Shown here: piece after piece, positions 1 to 12,099 of the stretch | How positions within the stretch are numbered: position 1 is the first letter of the stretch | Layout of the letters: every line of letters begins with the position of its first letter | Source: Brassica napus | Lineage: Eukaryota; Streptophyta; Magnoliopsida; Brassicales; Brassicaceae | NCBI RefSeq assembly: GCF_020379485.1 | Contig: NC_063452.1 | Span: 33,937,608-34,001,607, forward strand | Direction: 5' to 3' | DNA: 64,000 nucleotides | Notes under the pieces: model-generated | Told to the model about the DNA's origin: nothing | Databases searched by the model: none | What the model saw: the letters and a program-made list of their open reading frames with translations, nothing else | Program-made: the position numbers and the translations under genes

Positions 1-259
1 TTCTTGTTCCTTGGCCGTGAAGCTTATTTCGTCCGTACCCAGGAGCAGACGTTTTGGCTTGGCTGCCGCTGATTTCTGAGCCTCCTGATATGACATGGAT
101 TACCCGGTCCTGTTGAGGTGGCGAGGCGAGAGCAGCTTCAGTGGGCTTACCTGTCGTCCCTTTGCTAAGATGGCCCTGGGCCTTTTCGGAAAGGAACTCC
201 CTGAGGTGTCCTTTCGTAAGCAATTCATTGACCTCGATCCTTAGTGCGACACAGTCTGA
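1..259 (-). pseudogene. Tat-lineage Ty3-type gag C-terminus / protease-start remnant
   Basis: Read on the minus strand, one frame from about 259 down to 65 encodes the C-terminal part of a plant Ty3-type Gag. It begins near DCVALRIEVNELL, continues through GHLREFLSEKAQGHLSK, and reaches the VIHVISGGSEISG signature. The frame then shifts between about 67 and 60, and a second frame continues with RLLLGTDEISFTAKEQE to the window edge. In Tat elements that last motif lies just before the protease. The shift, together with the missing residues usually found between these two motifs, points to a small deletion. There is no start codon. The fragment begins abruptly at 257-259 against unrelated sequence, and its pol part would lie left of the window. 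It is not contiguous with the element at 29-32 kb and looks like a different Tat family, because the protease-leading residues differ. Family assignment is from recognised motifs. It cannot be functional as seen. Confidence 0.8.
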
Positions 260-1245
260 TACCACTCAAATTACCCTAAAGAGTGATTTATAATCTCTGA
301 AATAAGAGGTCGAGTTGTAATACTTAGGGATCGAATTTACAAGGAGCTGGGGAACCTAAGAAATCTAATATGATTTGTTAAGCAGAATGTTTTAATGATT
401 TAAATGTAAATTGCAGTTTTTATCAAGCAAGTGTTTGCTCAATTGATTGGTTGAGGTTTTGGTGCTTAAAAGGAAATAGTTAGACTTAGGGTTTTTATTC
501 AGGAAACTTGGGATTATAATCCTACATATGCCTAATGAGTTGCATGCATGATAATATAAAGCTCAACTACTTAGTCAACAAATCTATCAGCTTTCGCATG
601 TTTGGACTTGTCTAGTAACTAGATCTAATGATCTCAACTATTGGCAGTCGATCAATTAGAAAGTGTCGATCGATGATCCTATAGGGATATCGATCGATTC
701 ACCTTTCGCTCAGTTAGAATGTGTTCAGGATGAGAATGAAGCTCTCGCTTTTATCTATCAATCCTAGGGCAAGTTTTAGGTAGCTAATCTAGAAACAGGC
801 ATTAATGAACAATCCTAATGACAATTACCACAACTCAGCAATCTATAGTTGGGGATAATCTCTCCTAACCTATTTAAACCCTAAAATCTAAAAATGGAAC
901 TACTCAGATATGGCTAAGCAATTCATAACAACAATTAGGTAAGAAAACTTCATTAGAATAGTAAATAGATATTAAATCAGTTCCAATCACAAATTATAAC
1001 TTTGGATCTTCTCTCCAATCTATCAAAATCCTAGAAAACCTTGCTGTGAAAATAATAAAACAAGAAAGCACAGAAAAACACACTTTGCCTCTAACATGGT
1101 GGTGATCGGGCTAGTAGTGTTGAAAACTGGAACTTTTTGGAAAACAAGTATACATCTCTTCTCTGCGCTTGTTGAACCATGTACCAGTGAAGTCTCTAAT
1201 TGTTTCATCCCCTCTGCGCCATTTTTTCATCATTGTTGCAGTTGT
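257..1245. other. AT-rich non-coding segment, probably transposon-derived
   Basis: This stretch of about 990 bp sits between the gag remnant and the first satellite monomer. It is AT-rich, full of stops in every frame, and has no convincing coding potential. The short open frames at 1023-1208 and 1096-1323 show no recognisable motif, and the second runs into satellite. The left edge is sharp and starts TGATACCACTCAAATTACCC. On the minus strand that edge reads TGGTATCAGA, which resembles the initiator-Met primer binding site of many plant retroelements, though chance is possible. A TCGATCGAT-rich inverted repeat lies at 666-697. Such motifs are common in Brassicaceae LTR elements of the Athila type, so an LTR or untranslated part of such an element is my best guess. 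I cannot name the family. Confidence 0.45.
666..697. repeat. inverted repeat with TCGATCGAT arms
   Basis: Perfect 9-bp arms, TCGATCGAT at 666-674 and ATCGATCGA at 689-697, flank a near-palindromic centre (ATCC-TATA-GGGAT). The DNA could form a cruciform or the RNA a hairpin. It lies inside the unclassified AT-rich segment and probably belongs to the same transposon remnant. No function can be assigned. Confidence 0.6.
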
Positions 1246-4200
1246 GTTTTGATTAGAATGACGAAAAAGTTGTCATATTCCCAAACAGGAAAACTGGGAT
1301 CCCTTCCTTTGAAAGTGGGATAGCTTCTTCATCCTAACTCCTATGAGATTTATTCAACTTCCTGGTGAGTCTCTACTATTTTAGGTATCCAAATCTAGAT
1401 TCTTACATCGCGACTCATCCTGGTTTGATTAAAATGAGGAAGAGGTTGTCATATTCCTAAAAAGGAAAACTGGGATCCCTTGCTTTGAAAGTATGATAGC
1501 TTCTTCATCCTAACTCCTATGACATTTATTCAACTTCCTGGTGATTGTCCACTACTTTATGTATCCAAATCAAGCTTCTTACACCGTGATTCATCCTGGT
1601 TTGATTCTAATGACGAAGAAGTTGTTATATTCCCAAACAGGAAAACTGGGATCACATGATTTGATAGTGGTATAGCTTTATCATCCCAACTCATATGAGA
1701 TTTATTCAACTTCCTGGTGAGTCTCTACTATTTTATGTATCCAAATCAACCTTCTTACACCGTGATTCATCCTGGTTTGATTAGAATGACGAAGAAGTTG
1801 TCATATTCCCAAATAGGAAAACTAGGATTCCTTGCTTTGAAAGTGGGATAGCTTCTTCATCTTAACCCCTATGAAATTTATTCAACTTCCTGGTGATTGT
1901 CCACTACCTTATGTATCCAAACCAAGATTCTTACATCGCGACTCATCCTGGTTTGATTAGAATGACGAAGAAGTTGTCATATTCCCAAACAGGAAAACTG
2001 GGATCCCTAGCTTTGAAAGTGGGATAGCTTCTTCATCCTAACTACTATGAGATTTATTCAACTTCCTGGTGAGTCTCCACTACTTTATGTATCCAAATCA
2101 AGCTTCTTACATCGCGATTCATCCTGGTTTGATTAGAATGACGAAGAAGTTGTCATATTTCCAAACAGGAAAACTGGGATCCCCTGATTTGACAATGGGA
2201 TAGCTTCTTCATCCTAACTCCTATAAGATTTAATCATCTTCCTAGTGAGTCTCCATTACTTTATGTATCCAAATCAAACTTCTTACATCGCGACTCATCC
2301 TGGTTTGATTAGAATGACGAAGAAGTTGTCTTATTCCCTAAAAGGAAAACTAGGATCCCTTGCTTTGATGGTGTGATAGCTTCTTCATCCTAACTCCTAT
2401 GACATTTATTCAACTTCTTGGTGATTGTCCACTACTTTATGTATCCAAATCAAGCTTCTTACATCGCGATTTATCCTGGTTTGATTAGAATGACGAAGCA
2501 GTTGTCATTTTGCCAAACAGGAAAACTAGGATCACCTGATTTGACAGTGGGATAGCTTCATCATCATAACTAACTCCTATGATATTTATTCAACTTCCTT
2601 GTGAGTCTCCACTACTTTATGTATCCAAATCAACCTTCTTACATCGCGATTCATCCTGGTTTGATTAGAATGACGAAGGAGTTGTCATTTTGCCAAACAG
2701 GAAAATTGGGATCCTTGCTTTGAAAGTGGGATAGCTTCTTCATCCCGACTCCTATAAAATTTATTCAACTTCCTGGTGATTGTCCACTACTTTATGTATC
2801 CAAATCAAGCTTCTTAGATCGCGACTCATCCTGGTTTGATTAGAGTGACGAAGAAGTTGTCATATTCCCAAACAGGAAAACTGGGATCCCTTTCTTTGAA
2901 AATAGGATAGCTTCATCATCCTAACTCTTATGAGTTTATTCAACTTCCTGTTGAGTCTCCACTATTTTATGTATCCAAATCAAGATTTTGACATCACGAC
3001 TCATCCTGGTTTGATTAGAATGACGAAGAAGTTGTCATATTCCCAAACAGGAAAACTGGGATCCCTTCCTATAAAAGTGGGATATCTTCTTCATCCTAAC
3101 TCCTATGAGATTTATTCAACTTCCTGGTGATTCTCCACTACATTATGTATCCAAATCAAGCTTCTTACACCGTGTGATTCATCCTGGTTTGATTAGAATG
3201 ACGAAAAGTTGTTATATTCTCAAATAGGAAAACTGGGATCACCTGATTTGACAATGGGATAGCTTCATCATCCTAACTCCTATGAGATTTATTCAACTTC
3301 CTGGTGAGTCTCTACTATTTTATGTATCCAAATCAACTTTCTTACACCGTGATTCATCATGGTTTGATTAGAATGACGAAGAAGTTGTCATATTCCCAAA
3401 CAGAAAAAGTGGGATCACCTGATTTGAAAGTGGGATTGCAATTTCATCCTAACTCCTTTGAGTTTTTTCAACTTCTTGTTGAGTCTCCACTATTTTATGT
3501 ATCCAAATCAGTATTCTTACATCGCGACTCATCCTGATTTGATAAGAATGACAAAGAAGTTATCATATTCCCAAACAGGAAAACTGGAATCCCTTGCTTT
3601 TAAAGTGGGATAACTTCTTCATCCTAACTCCTATGACATTTATTCAACTTCCTGGTGATTATCCACTACATTATGTATCCAAATCAAGATTCTTACATCG
3701 CGACTCATCCTGGTTTGATTAGAATGACATAGAAGTTGTCATATTCCCAAACAGGAAAACTGGAATCCCTTGTTTTGAAAGTGGGATAACTTCTTCATCC
3801 TAACTCCTATGAAATTTATTCAACTTCCTGGTGAGTCTCCACTAGTTTATGTATCCAAATCAAGCTTCTTACATCGCGATTCATCCTGGTTTGATTGGAA
3901 TGACGAAGAAGTTGTCAGATTCCCAAACAGGAAAACTGGGATCCCCTGATTTGACAGTTGGATAGCTTCTTCATCCTAACTCCTATGAGATTTATTCAAC
4001 TTCCTGGTGAGTCTCCACTACTTTATGTATCCAAATCAAGATTCTTACATCGCGAGTCATATTGGTTTTATTAGAATGACGAAGAAGTTGTTATATTCCC
4101 AAAAAGAAAAACTGGGATCACCTGATTTAAAAGTGGGATTGCTTCATAATCCTAACTCCTATGAGGTTATTCAACTTCCTGGTGAGTCTCGACTATATTA

Positions 4201-7200
4201 TGTATCCAAATCATGATTTTTACATCGCGACTCATCCTGGTTTGATTAGAATGACGAAGAAGTTGTCATATTCCCAAACAGGAAAACTGGGATCCCGTGC
4301 TTTTAAAGTTAGATAGCTTCTTCATCCTAACTCCTATGAGATTTATTTAACTTCCTTGTTATTCTTCACTACTTTATGTATCCAAATCAAGATTCTTACA
4401 CCGTGATTCATCCTGGATTGATTAGAATGACGAAGAAGTTGTCATTTTCCCAAACAGGAAAACAGGGATCCCTTGCTTTGAAAGTGGGATAGCTTCTTCA
4501 TCCTAACTCGTATGAAATTTATTGAACTTCCTGGTTATTCTCCACTACTTTATTTATTCAAATCAAGCTTTTTACACCGTGATTCATCCTGGTTTGATTA
4601 GAATGACGAAGAAGTTATCATATTCCTAAACATGAAAACTGGGATCACCTGATTTGACAGAGGGAAAGCTTCTTCATCCTAACTCCTATGAGATTTATTC
4701 AACTTCATGGTGAGTCTCCACTACTTTATGGATCCAAATCAAGCTTCTTACATCGACACTCATCCTGGTTTTATTAGAATGACGAAGAAGTTGTCATATT
4801 CCCAAACAGGAAAACTGGGATCACCTGATTTGAAAGTGGGATTGCTTCATCATCCTAACTCCTATGAGTTTATTCAACTACCTGGTGAGTCTTCACTATT
4901 TTATGTATCCAAATCAAGATTTTTACATCGCGACTCACCTTGGTTTGATTAGAATGACAAAGAAGTTGTCATATTCCCAAACAGGAAAACTGGGATCCCT
5001 TGCTTTGAAAGTGAGGTAGCATCTTCATCCTAACTCCTATGAGATTTATTTAACTTCCTGGTTATTCTCCACTATTTTATGTATCCAAATCAAGCTTCTT
5101 ACCCCGTGATTCATCCTGGTTTGATTAGAATGACGAAGAAGTTGTCATATTCTCAAACAGGTAAACTGGGATCACCTGATTTGACAGTGGGATAGCTTCT
5201 TCATCCTAACTCCTATGAGATTTATTCAACTTCCTGGTGAGTCTCCTCTACTTTAGGTATCCAAATCAAGCTTCTTACGTCGACACTCATCCTGGTTTTA
5301 TTAGAATGATGAAGAAGTTGTAATATTCCCAAACAGGAAAACTGGGATCACCTGATTTGAAAGTGAGATTGCTTCATCATCCTAACTCCTATAAGTTTAT
5401 TCAACTTCCTGGGATTGCTACTCATCCTGGTTTGATTAGAAATACGAAGAAGTTGTCATATTCCCAATTAGCAAAATTGGGATCCCTTCCTTTGAAAGTG
5501 GGATAGCTTCTTCATCCTAACTCCTATGAAATTTATTGAACTTCCTGGTGATTGTCCACTACTTTATGTATCCAAATCAAGATTTTTACATCGCGACTCA
5601 TATTGGTTTGATTAGAATGACGAAGAAGTTGTTATATTCCGAAACAGGAAAACTGGGATCACCTGATTTGATAGTGGGATAGCTTCATCATCCTAACTCC
5701 TATGAGATTTATTCAACTTCCTGGGGAGTCTCTACTATTTTATGTATCCAAATCAACTTTCTTACACCGTGATTCATCCTGGTTTTGATTAGACTGATGA
5801 AGAAGTTGTCATTTTCTCAAACAGGAAAATTGGGATCCGTTGCTTTGAAAGTGGGGTAGTTTCTTTATCCTAACTCCTATGAGATTAATTCAACTTCCTG
5901 GTGTGTCTCCACTACTTCTTACATCGCGATTCATCCTGGTTTGATTAGAATGACGAAGAAGTTGTCATTTTCCCAAAAAGGAAAACTGAGATCACCTGAT
6001 TTGACAGTGGGATAGCTTCATCATCATAACTAATTCCTATGAGATTAATTCAACTTCCTGGTGAGTCTCCACTACTTTATGTATCCAAATCAAGCTTCTT
6101 ACATCGCGATTCATCCTGGTTTGATTAGAATGACGAAGGAGTTGTCATTTTCCCAAACAGGAAAACTGTGATCCTTGCTTTGAAAGTGGGATAGCTTCTT
6201 CATCCTAACTCCTATGAAATTTATTCAACTTCCTGGTGATTGTCCACTACTTTTTGTATCTAAATCAAGCTTCTTACATCGCGACTCATCTTGTTTTGAT
6301 TAGAATGACGAAGAAGTTGTCATATTCAAAAACAGGAAAACTGAAATCCCTTGCTTTGAAAGTGGGATAGCTTCTTCATCCTAACTCCTATGAAATTTAT
6401 TCAACTTCCTGTTGAGTCTCCACTACTTTATGTATCCAAATCGATCTTCTTACATCGCGATTCATCCTGGTTTGATTAGAATGACGAAGAAGTTGTCATT
6501 TTCCCAAACAGGAAAACGGGGATCCCTTGCTTTGAAAGTGGGATAGTTTCTTCGTCCTAACTCCTATAAAATTTATTCAACTTCCTGGTGATTGTCTCCT
6601 ACTTTATGTTTCCAAATCAAGCTTCTTACATCCCGACTCATCCTGGTTTGATTCGAATGATGAAGAAGTTGTCATATTGCCAAACCGGAAAATTGGGACC
6701 CCTTGCTTTGAAAGTGGGATAGCTTCTTCATCCTAACTCCTATGAGATTTATTCAACTTCCTGGTGAGTCTCCACTACTTTTTGTATCCAAATCAAGCTT
6801 CTTACATCGCGATTCATCCTAGTTTGATTAGAATAACGAAAAAGTTGTTATATTCCCAAACAGGAAAACTGGGATCCCCTGATTTGACAGTGGGATAGCT
6901 TCTTCATCCTAACTCCTATGAGATTTATTCAACTTCCTGGTGAGTCTCCACTACTATATGGATCCAAATCAAGCTTCTTACATCGACACTCATCCTGATT
7001 TTATTAGAATGACGAAGAAGTTGTCATATTCCCAAACAGGAAAACTGGGATCACCTGATTTGAAAGTGGGATTGCTTCATCATCCTAACTCCTATGAGTT
7101 TATTCAACTACATGGTGAGTCTCCACTATTTTATGTATCCAAATCAAGATTCTTACATCGCGACTCATCCTGGTTTGATTAGAATGACGAAGAAGTTGTC

Positions 7201-10200
7201 ATATTCCCAACCAGGAAAACTGGGATCCCTTGCTTTGAAAGTGAGGTAGCTTCTTCATCCTAACTCCTATGAGATTTATTTAACTTCCTGGTTATTCTCC
7301 ACTATTTTATGTATCCAAATCAAGCTTCTTACACAGTGATTCATCCTGGTTTGATTAGAATGATGAAGAAGTTGTCATATTCCCAAACTGGAAAACTGGG
7401 ATCACCTGATTTGAAAGTGGGATAGCTTCTTCATCCTAACTCCTATGAGATTTATTCAACTTCCTGGTGAGTCTCCACTACTTTATGTATCCAAATCAAG
7501 CTTCTTACATGGACGAAGAAGTTGTCATATTCAAAAACAGGAAAACTAGAATCCCTTGCTTTGAAAGGGGGATAGCTTCTTCATCCTAACTCCTATGAAA
7601 TATATTCAACTCCCTGGTGATTGTCTCCTACTTTATGTATCCAAATCAAGCTTCTTACATCCCGACTCTTCCTGGTTTGATAAGAATGACGAAAAAGTTG
7701 TCATATTCCCAAACAGGAAAATTGGGACCCCTTGCTTTGAAAGTGGGATAGCTTCTTCATACTAACTCCTATGAGATTTATTCAACTTCCTGGTGATTCT
7801 TCACTACTTTATGTATCCAAATCAAGCTTCTTACATCACGATTCATCCAGTTTTGATTAGAATGATGAAGAAGTTGCCATTTTCCCAAACAGGAAAACGG
7901 GGATCCCTTGCTTTGAAAGTGAGATAGCTTCTTCATCCTAACTCCTATAAAATCTATTCAACTTCCTGGTGATTGTCTCCTACTTTATGTATCCAAATCA
8001 AGCTTCTTACATCCCGACTCATCCTGGTTTGATTCGAATGATGAAGAAGTTGTCATATTCCCAAACAGGAAAATTGGGACCCCTTGCTTTGAATGTGGGA
8101 TAGCTTCTTCATCCTAACTCCTATGAAATTTATTCAACTTCCTGGTGAGTCTCCACTACTTTATGTATCCAAATCAAGGTTCCTACATCGACACTCATCA
8201 AGGTTTGATTAGAATGACGAAGAAGTTGTCATATTCCCAAACAGAAAAAGTGGGATCACCTGATTTGAAAGTGGGATTGCATTTTCATCCTAACTCCTTT
8301 GAGTTTATTCAACTTCCTGTTGAGTCTCCACTATTTTATGAATCCAAATCAATATTTTTACTTCGCGACTCATCCTGGTTTGATTAGATTGACGAAGAAG
8401 TTGTCATTTTCCCAAACAGGAAAACTGGGATCCCTTGCTTTGAAAGTGGGATAGTTTCTTCATCCTAACTCCTATAAAATTTATTCAACTTCCTGGTGAG
8501 TCTCCACTAATTTATGTATCCAAATCAAGCTTCTTACATCGCGATTCATCCTGGTTTGATTAGAATGACGAAAAAGTTGTCATTTTCCCAAACAGGAAAA
8601 CAGGGATCCCTTGCTTTGAAAGTGGGATAGCTTTTTCATCCTAACTCCTATGAAATTTATTGAACTTCCTGGTTATTCTCCACTAATTTATGTATTCAAA
8701 TCAAGCTTCTGACACCGTGATTCATCCTTGTTTAATTAGAATGACGAAGAAGTTCTCATATTCCCAAACATGAAAACTGGGATCACCTGATTTGACAGTG
8801 GGATTGCTTCATCATCCTAACTCCTATGAGTTTATTCAACTACATGGTGAGTCTCCACTATTTTATGTATCCAAATCAAGATTTTTACATCGCGACTCAT
8901 CCTGGTTTGATTAAAATGACGAAGAAGTTGTCATATTCCCAACCATAAAAGCTGGGATCCCATGCTTTGAAAGTGAGGTAGCTTCTTCATCCTAACTACT
9001 ATGAGATTTATTTAACTTCCTGGTTATTCTCCACTATTTTATGTATCCAAATCAAACTTCTTACACAGTGATTCATACTGGTTTGATTAGAATGATGAAG
9101 AAGTTGTCATATTCCCAAACTGGAAAACTGGGATCACCTGATTTGAAAGTGGGATAGCTTCTTCATCCTAACTCCTATGAGATTTATTCAACTTCCTGGT
9201 GAGTCTCCACTACTTTATGTATCCAAATCAATCTTCTTACATCGACACTCATCCTGGTTTTATTAGAATGACGAAGAAGTTGTCATATTCAAAAACAGGA
9301 AAACTGGAATCCCTTGCTTTGAAAGGGGGATAGCTTCTTCATCCTAACTCCTATGAAATTTATTCAACTTCCTGGTGATTGTCTCCTACTTTATGTATCC
9401 AAATCAAGCTTCTTACATCCCGACTCTTCCTGGTTTGATAAGAATGACGAAAAAGTTGTCATATTCCCAAACAGGAAAATTGGGACCCCTTGCTTTGAAA
9501 GTGGGATAGCTTCTTCATACTAACTCCTATGAGATTTATTCAACTTCCTGGCGAGTCTTCACTACTTTATGTATCCAAATCAAGCTTCTTACATCACGAT
9601 TTATCCTGTTTTGATTAGAATGACGAAGAAGTTTTCATTTTCCCAAACAGGAAAACGGGGATCCCTTGCTTCGAAAGTGAGATAGCTTCTTCATCCTAAC
9701 TCTTGTGAGATTATTCAACTTCCTGTTGAATCTCCACTATTTTATGTATCCAAATCAATATTATTACTTCGCGACTCATCCTGGTTTGATTAGATTGACG
9801 AAGAAGTTGTCATTTTCCCAAACAGGAAAACTGGGATCCTTTGCTTTAAAAGTGGGATAGCTTCTTCATCCTAACTCCTATAAAATTTATTCAACTTCCT
9901 GGTGAGTCTCCACCACTTTATGTATCCAAATCAAGCTTCTTACATCGCGATTCATCCTGGTTTGATTAGAATGACGAAGAAGTTGTCTTTATCCCAAACA
10001 GGAAAACAGGGATCCCTTGCTTTGAACGTGGGATAGCTTCTCAAATCTAGCTTCTTACACCGTGATTCATCCTGGTTTGATTAGAATGACGAAGAAGTTG
10101 TCATATTCCCAAACATGAAAACTGGGATCACCTGATTTGACAGTGGGATAGCTTCTTCATCCTAACTCCTATGAGATTTATTTAACTTCCCGGTGAGTCA

Positions 10201-11100
10201 ACACTACTTTATGTATCCAAATAAATCTTCTTACATCTACACTCATCAAGGTTTGATTAGAATGACAGAGAAGTTGTCATATTCCCATACAGGAAAAGTG
10301 GGATCACCTGATTTGAAAGTGGGATTGCTTTTTCATCCTAACTCTTATGAGTTTATTCAACTTCCTGTTGAGTCTCCACTATTTTATGGATCCAAATCAA
10401 GATTTTTGCATCGCGACTCATCCTGGTTTGATTAGAATGACGAAGAAGTTGTCATATTAAAAAACAGGAACACTGAGATCCCTTGCTTTGAAAGTGGGAT
10501 AACTTCTTCATACTAACTCCTATGAAAATTATTCAACTTCCTGGTGAGTCTCCACTACTTTATGTATCCAAATCAAGCTTCTTACATCGCAATTCATCCT
10601 GGTTTGATTAGAATGATGAAAAAGTTGTCAGTTTCCAAACTGGAAAACTGAGATCCCTTGCTTTGAAAGTGGGATAGATTCTTCATCCTAACTCCTATGA
10701 AATTTATTGAATTTCCGAGTGATTGTCCACTACTTTATGTATCCAAATCAAGATTATTACATCGCGACTCATCTTGGTTAGATTAGAATGACGAAGAAGT
10801 TGTCATATTCCTAAACAAGAAACTGGGATCCCTTGCTTTGAAAGTGGTATAGCTTTTTCATCCTAACTCCTATGACATTTATTCAACTTTCTGGTGATTG
10901 TCCACTACTTTATGTATCCAAATCAAGCTTCTTACACTGTGATTATCATGGTTTGATTAGAATGACGAAGAAGTTGTTATATTCCCAAACAGGAAAACTG
11001 GGATCACCTGATTTGACAGTGGGATAGCTTCATCATCCTAACCCCTATGAGATCTATTCAACTTCATGATTAGTCTCTACTATTTTATGTATCCAAATCA
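1246..11100 (-). repeat. diverged outer flank of the left satellite arm
   Basis: Monomers here carry more substitutions than those further in, and several are truncated. At about 5410 one jumps from TTCAACTTCCTGG into a CATCCTGG block. At about 5915 the TATGTATCCAAATCAAG segment is missing. At about 7510 some 27 bp are missing before GGACGAAGAAG. At about 10040 roughly 60 bp are missing after GGGATAGCTTCT. The variant with ATCACCTGATTTG in place of ATCCCTTGCTTTG is much commoner here than elsewhere. The pattern fits an array edge that is no longer homogenised. Confidence 0.7.
7200..9720 (-). repeat. 10-monomer segmental duplication within the satellite
   Basis: A series of rare variants recurs in the same order at an offset of about 1758 bp (10 monomers). 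These include CACAGTGATTCAT (7332 and 9064), a TTCAAAAACAGG block (about 7530 and 9290), TTTGATAAGAATGACGAAAAAG (7681 and 9439 at TAAGAATG), GGGACCCCTTGC, CTTCATACTAACTCC (about 7757 and 9507) and AACGGGGATCCC (about 7890 and 9656). The first pair is only 1732 bp apart, because the left copy has lost about 27 bp near 7510. That deletion therefore came after the duplication. Confidence 0.75.
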
Positions 11101-12099
11101 ACCTTCTTACAAGGTGATTCATCCTGGTTTGATTGACTGACGAAGAAGTTGTCATTTTCCCAAACAGGAAAATTGGGATCCCTTGCTTTCAAAGTGGGAT
11201 AGCTTCTTCATCCTAACTCCTATGAGATTTATTCAACTTCCTGGTGAGTCTCCACTACTTTATGTATCCAAATCAAGCTTCTTACAACGTGATTCATCCT
11301 GGTTTGATTAGAATGACAAACAAGTTGTCATTTTCCCAAACATGAAAACTGGGATCCCTTGCTTTGAAAGTGGGATAGCTTCTTCATCCTAACTCCTATG
11401 AAATTTATTGAACTTCCTGGTGATTGTTCACCACTTTATGTATCCAAATCAAGATTCTTACATCACGACTCATCTTGGTTTGATTAGAATGACGAAGAAG
11501 TTGTCATATTCCCAAACGAGAAAACTGGGATCTCTTGCTTTGAAAGTGGGATAACTTCTTCATCCTAACTCCTATTATATTTATTCAACTTCCTGGTGAT
11601 TGTCCACTACTTTATGTATCCAAATCAAACTTCTTACATCCCGACTCATCCTGGTTTGATTAGAATGAAGAAGAAGTTGTCATATTCCCAAACAGGAAAA
11701 TTGGGATCCCTTTGTTTGAAAGTGGGATAGATTCTTCATCCTAACTCCTATAAGATTTATTCAACTTCCTGGTGATTCTCCACTACATTATGTATCCAAA
11801 TCAGGTTTCTTACACCGTGATTCATCCTGGTTTGATTAGAATGACGAAGAAGTTGTCATATTCCCAAACAGAAAAACTGGGATCCCTTGCTTTGAAAGTG
11901 GGATAGCTCTTCATCCTAACTCCTATGAAATTTATTGAACTTCCTGGTGATTGTCCACTACTTTAGGTATCCAAATCAAGATTTTACATCGCGACTCATA
12001 TTGGTTTGATTAGAATGACGAAGAAGTTGTTATATTCCGAAACAGGAAAACTGGGATCACCTGATTTGATAGTGAGATAACTTCATCATCCTAACTCCT

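Noticed and set aside
1023..1323. Small genes in the AT-rich segment (61- and 75-codon frames)
   Set aside because: They overlap on opposite strands, show no motif, and one runs into satellite.
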